From positions 1-10,096 of the forward strand of contig JAHFJT010000027.1 in the NCBI GenBank assembly GCA_023245695.1: a stretch of 10,096 nucleotides of DNA, in the 5' to 3' direction. The position numbers were made by a program, and so were the translations under genes. The DNA comes from Candidatus Peregrinibacteria bacterium. GTDB taxonomy: Bacteria; Patescibacteriota; Gracilibacteria; UBA1369; UBA12463. Each line of letters starts with the position of its first letter. Position 1 is the stretch's first letter. Shown in pieces: positions 6,121-10,096 of the stretch. The notes beneath the pieces are model-generated. The model saw only the letters and a program-made list of their open reading frames with translations, searched no databases and was not told the origin of the DNA.

Positions 6121-7996
6121 TAGCCTTTTTCTCGGCGTCTTTTTTCTGTTCTTTTTTCATCTCCAATTCTGGAGATGGGAAGTGCTTGAGGAAGTCTTCA
6201 CGGCTGAGAGTCTCTTTTTCGAGAAGTTCCTTGGCGATACTCTCCATAATAGTTTTGTTCTTCATGATTGTGTCCTTTGCACGCTTGTAGGCGCCGTCGA
6301 CGTATGCATTTATGCGCTCATCAATTTTCTGAGCCATAGCCTCTGAATAATTTTTTGTGTGTCCAAGATCTCGTCCGATGAAGATTTCGTGATTCTTTTC
6401 ACCGTAAATTACCTGTCCGAGATCACTCATACCATATTCGGTGACCATACGTCGTGCGATGCCAGTGGCCTTCTCAAGGTCGTTTGATGCACCAGTCGTG
6501 ACATCACCAAAGAAGACTTCTTCTGCGCAGTAGCCTCCAAGGAGAGATGCCATTTCATCCATGAACTTGGCTCGAGCGACGAGGTGCTTGTCCTCATCTG
6601 GAACAAACCAGGTAACTCCGAGAGCCATGCCTCGTGAGACGATGGAGATCTTCTGAACTGGATCGCAGAACTCCGTGAGATGTCCAACGATCGCGTGACC
6701 GACTTCATGGAAGGCAGTGATCTTCTTTTCTTTGTCGTTGAGAACACGTGACTTACGCTCAGGTCCGAGGAGAACTTTCTCGATGGATTTCTCGAGATCA
6801 TCCATCATGATGATCTTTCGGTTGTGTCGAGCGGCGAGAATAGCTGCCTCATTCATGAGATTTTCGAGATCGGCTCCAGAGAAGCCAGGCGTGTGCTTAC
6901 CAATTTTTTCAAGGTTGATTTTGTCATCGAGTGGCTTGTTTCTGCCGTGAACCTTGAGAATAGCGATACGATCATTGAGATCTGGAAGATCGACGATCAC
7001 ACGACGGTCGAAGCGTCCTGGACGGAGAAGTGCTGGATCGAGAATGTCGGGACGATTGGTTGCGGCCATGACAATGACATTAGTATCTTTTTCGAAACCA
7101 TCCATTTCTGTGAGGATCTGATTGAGCGTCTGTTCACGTTCGTCGTGACCTCCACCCATACCAGCACCGCGGTGTCGACCGACGGCATCAATTTCATCGA
7201 TGAAGATAATGCATGGTGCGTTGCGTGCTGCCTTTTTGAAAAGATCTCGAACGCGTGATGCACCGACACCTACAAACATTTCGACAAACTCAGAGCCAGA
7301 GATTGAGAAGAACGGGACACCCGCCTCACCTGCAACGGCTCGTGCGAGCAGTGTTTTACCCGTACCTGGATTACCTACGAGCAAGACTCCCTTTGGAATC
7401 TTCGCGCCAATCTCCATATATTTCCCCGGATTTTTCAAGAAGTCGACGATCTCGACGAGCTCTTGCTTGGCCTCTACGGCACCTGCAACATCTTCAAAAG
7501 TTGTCTTTCCTTTTTCTTTGTCGTAGACCTTGGCCTTACTCTTGCCGAATGACATGGCTTGATTGTTGCTACTCTGTGCGGAGCGCATCATGTAGGCGAG
7601 GACGCCGACGATCAGAATGATTGGAAAAGTGCTCATGAAGAGATTGAGCCAGAAGTCACTTGAATCATTTGGAACGACGTCGATGGTGAGTTGTGCAACC
7701 TGATCTTTGGTCACCCCACCTTTGTCGAGAAGATCGTAGATATCTGAAGAGGGTTCTTTGTAGGCGAACTCTTTACTTCCGTCTGTTCGGATGGCCTCAA
7801 GCCGATTTTTTACGACGCTGATGGTCTCAATTTTTCCTTCTTTTACTTGTTGAATGACGGAGTTGAGACTGATTTTGGTCATCACCTCGTCATTTTTTGA
7901 CCAGAGGAGAAAACCTGCGCTCACAACAAGCGCGATGATAATTAAATAGAGGAAGCTATTTTGTCGTCTTGGTGGCAATGAAGGAGTATCGTTCAT
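6116..7996 (-). CDS. ftsH: ATP-dependent zinc metalloprotease FtsH
   Basis: A membrane-anchored hexameric AAA+ protease that degrades damaged membrane proteins and some regulators. The 626-residue length is normal. Two membrane segments (residues ~16-33 and ~115-137) flank a small extracytoplasmic domain. The AAA module has Walker A GNPGTGKT (208-215), pore motif MFVGVGASR (240-248), Walker B IIFIDE (263-268) and the second region of homology ending in RPGRFDR (325-331) with the arginine fingers. The zinc site is HEVGH (430-434), with the third ligand Asp506 in GASNDLEKA. The C-terminus is lysine-rich. It lies 66 bases after tilS; tilS next to ftsH is a widespread bacterial arrangement. No convincing own promoter or Shine-Dalgarno site is seen, but a small hairpin lies in the gap. 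The ATG at 7996 puts a short polar cytoplasmic tail before the first helix, as expected. Confidence 0.98.
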   Translation of the reverse strand: MNDTPSLPPRRQNSFLYLIIIALVVSAGFLLWSKNDEVMTKISLNSVIQQVKEGKIETISVVKNRLEAIRTDGSKEFAYKEPSSDIYDLLDKGGVTKDQVAQLTIDVVPNDSSDFWLNLFMSTFPIILIVGVLAYMMRSAQSSNNQAMSFGKSKAKVYDKEKGKTTFEDVAGAVEAKQELVEIVDFLKNPGKYMEIGAKIPKGVLLVGNPGTGKTLLARAVAGEAGVPFFSISGSEFVEMFVGVGASRVRDLFKKAARNAPCIIFIDEIDAVGRHRGAGMGGGHDEREQTLNQILTEMDGFEKDTNVIVMAATNRPDILDPALLRPGRFDRRVIVDLPDLNDRIAILKVHGRNKPLDDKINLEKIGKHTPGFSGADLENLMNEAAILAARHNRKIIMMDDLEKSIEKVLLGPERKSRVLNDKEKKITAFHEVGHAIVGHLTEFCDPVQKISIVSRGMALGVTWFVPDEDKHLVARAKFMDEMASLLGGYCAEEVFFGDVTTGASNDLEKATGIARRMVTEYGMSDLGQVIYGEKNHEIFIGRDLGHTKNYSEAMAQKIDERINAYVDGAYKRAKDTIMKNKTIMESIAKELLEKETLSREDFLKHFPSPELEMKKEQKKDAEKKAM

Positions 7997-8025
7997 AAAA
8001 TGGTGTGGTAAATGGATGTTCGTAA

Positions 8026-8040
8026 AGACTCCGAGAGTCT
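8026..8040 (-). other. Small hairpin in the tilS-ftsH gap
   Basis: Perfect 6-base arms (AGACTC / GAGTCT) around a 3-base loop, followed on the minus strand by only TTT. It is too weak for a confident terminator and may be partial or a processing site. ftsH could still be read from the upstream promoter. Confidence 0.35.
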
Positions 8041-8062
8041 GCGCTATTTCAGTTTACTCTTT

Positions 8063-9499
8063 TCAGGCATTTTCATCCAGGATCTGAATTTCAATCACCG
8101 GTGACTCAAAAAGCTTTGGGTCAGCGCCTTTATCGATGCGGTATCGTCCCACAGCGACAATTCGTCCGTTCTCGTCGACGATGATTGGGATGTTTTTTCG
8201 CATGTCTCTGCGGATTTTTTTGTCTACAAAAAAATCCTGCACTTTTTTACTTCCCTCCATGCCCGCTGGATGGAATCGATCTCCGTCTTTTACAGATCGG
8301 ATGTAAAACTGATTATCTGGTTTGCGTAAGCTAATGTAGACGGCATTCTTTTTCGTCTTCTTTGGGATTTTGTTGTGGATACGCGTGATGATTTTTCCTC
8401 CTGGAAAGCTCAAGCTTCCAGGCATCGGCAGAAGAATGATCTCCTCGGTAAGATGCGGTTTTTCGTACGATTTTTCTTTCTGAAAATGAGCCTTTCCATA
8501 GGAGATGCTCAGGCTCAGTCGGTTGCCCAGAATCTTTTCACTGCCGGTTCGTTCTTTTTGAATAAGATCGAGAAAGTCCGTGATCTGATCGCCACTGAGC
8601 TGTTCGGTTGAGCCATGAAAAATTTCATAGATCGACTGAATAATACTTTTTTGCAGTGTTGGAAAAAGTCCCTTGAGCGGACTGATTGGGCAGGTCACCT
8701 CGTTGCCAGAGATCTGACAAAACTGTTTTATAAAATCGAGCGCAAGGAAGCTGAGCATCTCGTCGATCTCTGCAAAGTAAAAACTTTTCTCGTGGAAACT
8801 GCTTCGGAAACTTGGATTGAGTTTTTCGATGACCGGAATGAGAATATGACGAATGTAGTTGCGTGTAATAGTCGTGTCTTTGTTCGTCGCATCTTCTCGG
8901 AATGGAATGTTTTTTCGTTCACAGTAGTCGAGAAGTTCTTCTTTTCCGAAGTCGAGAATCGGACGAATCATCCCTTTCGTAATCATCTGGATACCACTCA
9001 ATCCTCGCACGCTTGAGCCACGAATCATGTTGAAGAGCATCGTCTCAACATTGTCGTCTCGGTGATGCGCGGTGAGAATATGAGTCGCGGCATACTGCTC
9101 TCTCAGTCGGAAGAAAAAGGCTCGTCGCACATCTCGTCCTGCTTCTTCGAGGGTGAGTTTTTGACTCTTGCTATATGCGAGAATATTCACGCGTTCGACT
9201 TCGCACTCGAGCTTGTATCGTTTGGCCGTACTTCGAACGAGTTTCTCGTCGAGGTCGCTCGCCTTGCCGCGAAGTTGGTGATTCACATGGGCGACGATGA
9301 GGCGAAGAGGGTAACTCATAGAGATTTTCTTGAGCAGCGAGAGGAGCGCCATCGAGTCTGATCCGCCAGAAACTCCGACGATCAGGGTACTGTTTTCTTC
9401 GCAGTAGTGCTCGATAATCGACTCTACGGTGTTTTCGAGAATATGGGTGACATCTTCCATTCGCTTCGTTTTTTTCGTCTGTTTTTTGATAGGTTTCAT
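8063..9499 (-). CDS. tilS: tRNA(Ile)-lysidine synthetase
   Basis: Converts C34 of the CAU-anticodon tRNA-Ile to lysidine so that it reads AUA codons (EC 6.3.4.19), using ATP and lysine. The 478 residues match the full three-part form. The N-type ATPase has the PP-loop SGGSDS at 44-49, then HVNHQLRGKASD, ILTAHHRDDNVETMLFNMI and IPFREDATNKDTTITRNYIRH, all family landmarks. The C-terminal tRNA-binding domain is present (DGDRFHPAGMEGSKKVQDFF and VAVGRYRIDKGADPKLF). The ATG at 9499 overlaps the TGA of the preceding RNHCP gene as ATGA, suggesting translational coupling. An in-frame ATG 13 codons on (MEDVTHILENTV) is an alternative that would drop a lysine-rich extension. Stop is TGA, which argues for genetic code 11. 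Usually essential. Confidence 0.97.
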   Translation of the reverse strand: MKPIKKQTKKTKRMEDVTHILENTVESIIEHYCEENSTLIVGVSGGSDSMALLSLLKKISMSYPLRLIVAHVNHQLRGKASDLDEKLVRSTAKRYKLECEVERVNILAYSKSQKLTLEEAGRDVRRAFFFRLREQYAATHILTAHHRDDNVETMLFNMIRGSSVRGLSGIQMITKGMIRPILDFGKEELLDYCERKNIPFREDATNKDTTITRNYIRHILIPVIEKLNPSFRSSFHEKSFYFAEIDEMLSFLALDFIKQFCQISGNEVTCPISPLKGLFPTLQKSIIQSIYEIFHGSTEQLSGDQITDFLDLIQKERTGSEKILGNRLSLSISYGKAHFQKEKSYEKPHLTEEIILLPMPGSLSFPGGKIITRIHNKIPKKTKKNAVYISLRKPDNQFYIRSVKDGDRFHPAGMEGSKKVQDFFVDKKIRRDMRKNIPIIVDENGRIVAVGRYRIDKGADPKLFESPVIEIQILDENA

Positions 9500-9885
9500 A
9501 TGGCGAGTTTGGGGTTTGCGTTTACAAGACTAATGAGGAGATCGATGTTGTCGTTGGGAGCTGCCTGATTTGGAATCACTTTTCCGCACTGTACGCACTG
9601 ATGTACGATAATGTAACTAGATTTCCGTCCGAGGCAGACCGTCGCTGGCTTCATGAGGCCTTGGCAGGTGCTGAGGCGATCGCCTGGAACCTGGTCGTCG
9701 ACGTGGAGGGAATAGAGACACTGGGCACAATGATTGAGGGGTTTTCCGGAAAGGACGAGATTCTCGGTTTGACAGTGGGTACAGACGAATGGATCTTTGC
9801 GGGCTATAAGCCGCTTTCGAAGCTGGGATTGCTCCACGGGAGGATGGGACGGCCGTTTTTTATTCCTACTTGCCACTAGCTTCAA
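9496..9885 (-). CDS. RNHCP-domain zinc-ribbon protein (TTG start)
   Basis: A 129-residue protein matching the small RNHCP family, whose function is not established. The signature is FVCTHCQTENL (Cys35, Cys38), LNHCAQCLYSLHVD (Cys53, Cys56, His61; the family's eponymous R-N-H-C-P is L-N-H-C-A here), PGDRLSTCQGLMKP (Cys74), then HQCVQCGK (His95, Cys97, Cys100). These Cys/His groups suggest one or two zinc sites and a nucleic-acid-binding role, an inference only. The first 30 residues are basic. There is no ATG in the frame: the start is TTG at 9885, with GTG at 9876 the alternative. A possible -10 box ends 8 bases before the TTG, so the message may be leaderless. It overlaps tilS by four bases, hinting at a role in tRNA biology. 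Confidence 0.88.
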   Translation of the reverse strand: MKLVASRNKKRPSHPPVEQSQLRKRLIARKDPFVCTHCQTENLVLSGKPLNHCAQCLYSLHVDDQVPGDRLSTCQGLMKPATVCLGRKSSYIIVHQCVQCGKVIPNQAAPNDNIDLLISLVNANPKLAI

Positions 9886-9898
9886 AATTTGGTATAAT
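9870..9898 (+). promoter_or_regulatory. Strong sigma70-type promoter for the rightward membrane-protein gene
   Basis: TTGCCA (9870-9875), exactly 17 bases, then a consensus TATAAT (9893-9898). The expected transcription start is ~9905, giving a leader of ~22 A/T-rich bases before the ATG at 9927. The -35 box lies inside the 5' end of the divergent RNHCP gene. Confidence 0.85.
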
Positions 9899-9899
9899 A
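9894..9899 (-). promoter_or_regulatory. Candidate -10 box of the leftward RNHCP-tilS operon
   Basis: The same AT block read on the minus strand gives TATTAT, ending 8 bases before the TTG of the RNHCP gene. No good -35 box is seen at 16-18 bases (only AAGGTT/TAAGGT). The rightward -10 and this one share five bases, so one symmetrical element may serve both directions. Confidence 0.5.
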
Positions 9900-9926
9900 C
9901 TATGAAATAAATATAAAACCTTATCT

Positions 9927-10096
9927 ATGTCCAATTCCTACGTCTCGGATCCGGCTTCTCCTCCTCGTCATCCAGCTTTGTCTTTCTTTGTTTTAGCCGT
10001 AGTTTTGAGTTTACTCTTTTTGGCCTACCTCGTCTACCTTTTCGTGGCACAGGTATCAGTGAAAAAGGAAGTTGAAACCTACCAGCAAGAGACCGT
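9927..10096 (+). CDS. Membrane-anchored protein, 5' part only (cut by window edge)
   Basis: Fifty-six codons are visible, the only rightward gene. The translation starts MSNSYVSDPASPPRHPALSF, a short polar and proline-rich tail, followed by one hydrophobic segment at about residues 18-43 (FFVLAVVLSLLFLAYLVYLF, then VAQV) and then a charged stretch (KKEVETYQQE) that looks like the start of a coiled coil. This is the pattern of a single-pass protein with an N-in anchor, or the first helix of a larger membrane protein. It has a strong upstream promoter, which supports it as a real gene. No Shine-Dalgarno site precedes the ATG. The family cannot be named from this fragment. Confidence 0.78.
   Translation, partial: MSNSYVSDPASPPRHPALSFFVLAVVLSLLFLAYLVYLFVAQVSVKKEVETYQQET

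Noticed and set aside
4802..9499. Many plus-strand frames opposite galU, ftsH and tilS (up to 204 codons)
   Set aside because: They are shadows of strongly supported minus-strand genes; no motif or promoter supports them.
1..10096. UGA-as-glycine code (Gracilibacteria type)
   Set aside because: tilS and the RNHCP gene end naturally at TGA after complete domains, and no gene here needs in-frame TGA.

Overview
This window looks like a chromosomal segment from a Candidate Phyla Radiation (Patescibacteria) bacterium, possibly near Peregrinibacteria. That placement is an inference. It rests on the gene set (an RNHCP-type zinc protein, a short Hsp20, GalU, a cytoplasmic SGNH-like protein with an unfamiliar N-terminal half), the near-absence of Shine-Dalgarno sites, and a general resemblance to CPR genomes. 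TGA ends at least two genes (tilS and the RNHCP gene), so the code appears to be standard table 11 and not the UGA=Gly code of Gracilibacteria/Absconditabacteria. No insertion sequence, prophage, CRISPR array or tRNA gene was seen.

Everything except the last ~170 bases is transcribed from the minus strand, so the layout reads from right to left. From a compact divergent promoter at ~9870-9900, a five-gene run goes leftward: an RNHCP-family zinc-ribbon protein (TTG start), tilS (ATGA overlap with it), ftsH, a small hsp20 and galU. The same promoter region drives a rightward gene for a membrane-anchored protein cut by the window edge. Three further units follow on the minus strand, each with a good sigma70-type promoter: an orphan response-regulator receiver protein; a 421-residue protein with an SGNH-hydrolase-like C-terminal half; and a TPR protein followed by a 132-residue hypothetical protein, closed by a clear rho-independent terminator. 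Beyond an ~200-base intergenic stretch holding an imperfect direct repeat and a perfect 14-base palindrome lies rnpB, the RNase P RNA, whose predicted transcription start coincides with the first base of its P1 helix. Only 45 bases past rnpB begins a polyprenyl-phosphate sugar-phosphate transferase gene that runs off the left edge.

Functionally this is mostly housekeeping: tRNA maturation and decoding (rnpB, tilS), protein quality control (FtsH, Hsp20) and envelope sugar metabolism (GalU makes UDP-glucose; the glycosylphosphotransferase starts a lipid-linked glycan). The least explained parts are the SGNH-like protein, the orphan receiver, the RNHCP-tilS coupling, and the leaders: none of the 11 start codons has a recognisable Shine-Dalgarno sequence, and several leaders are very poor in G. 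I found no convincing new multi-gene system.
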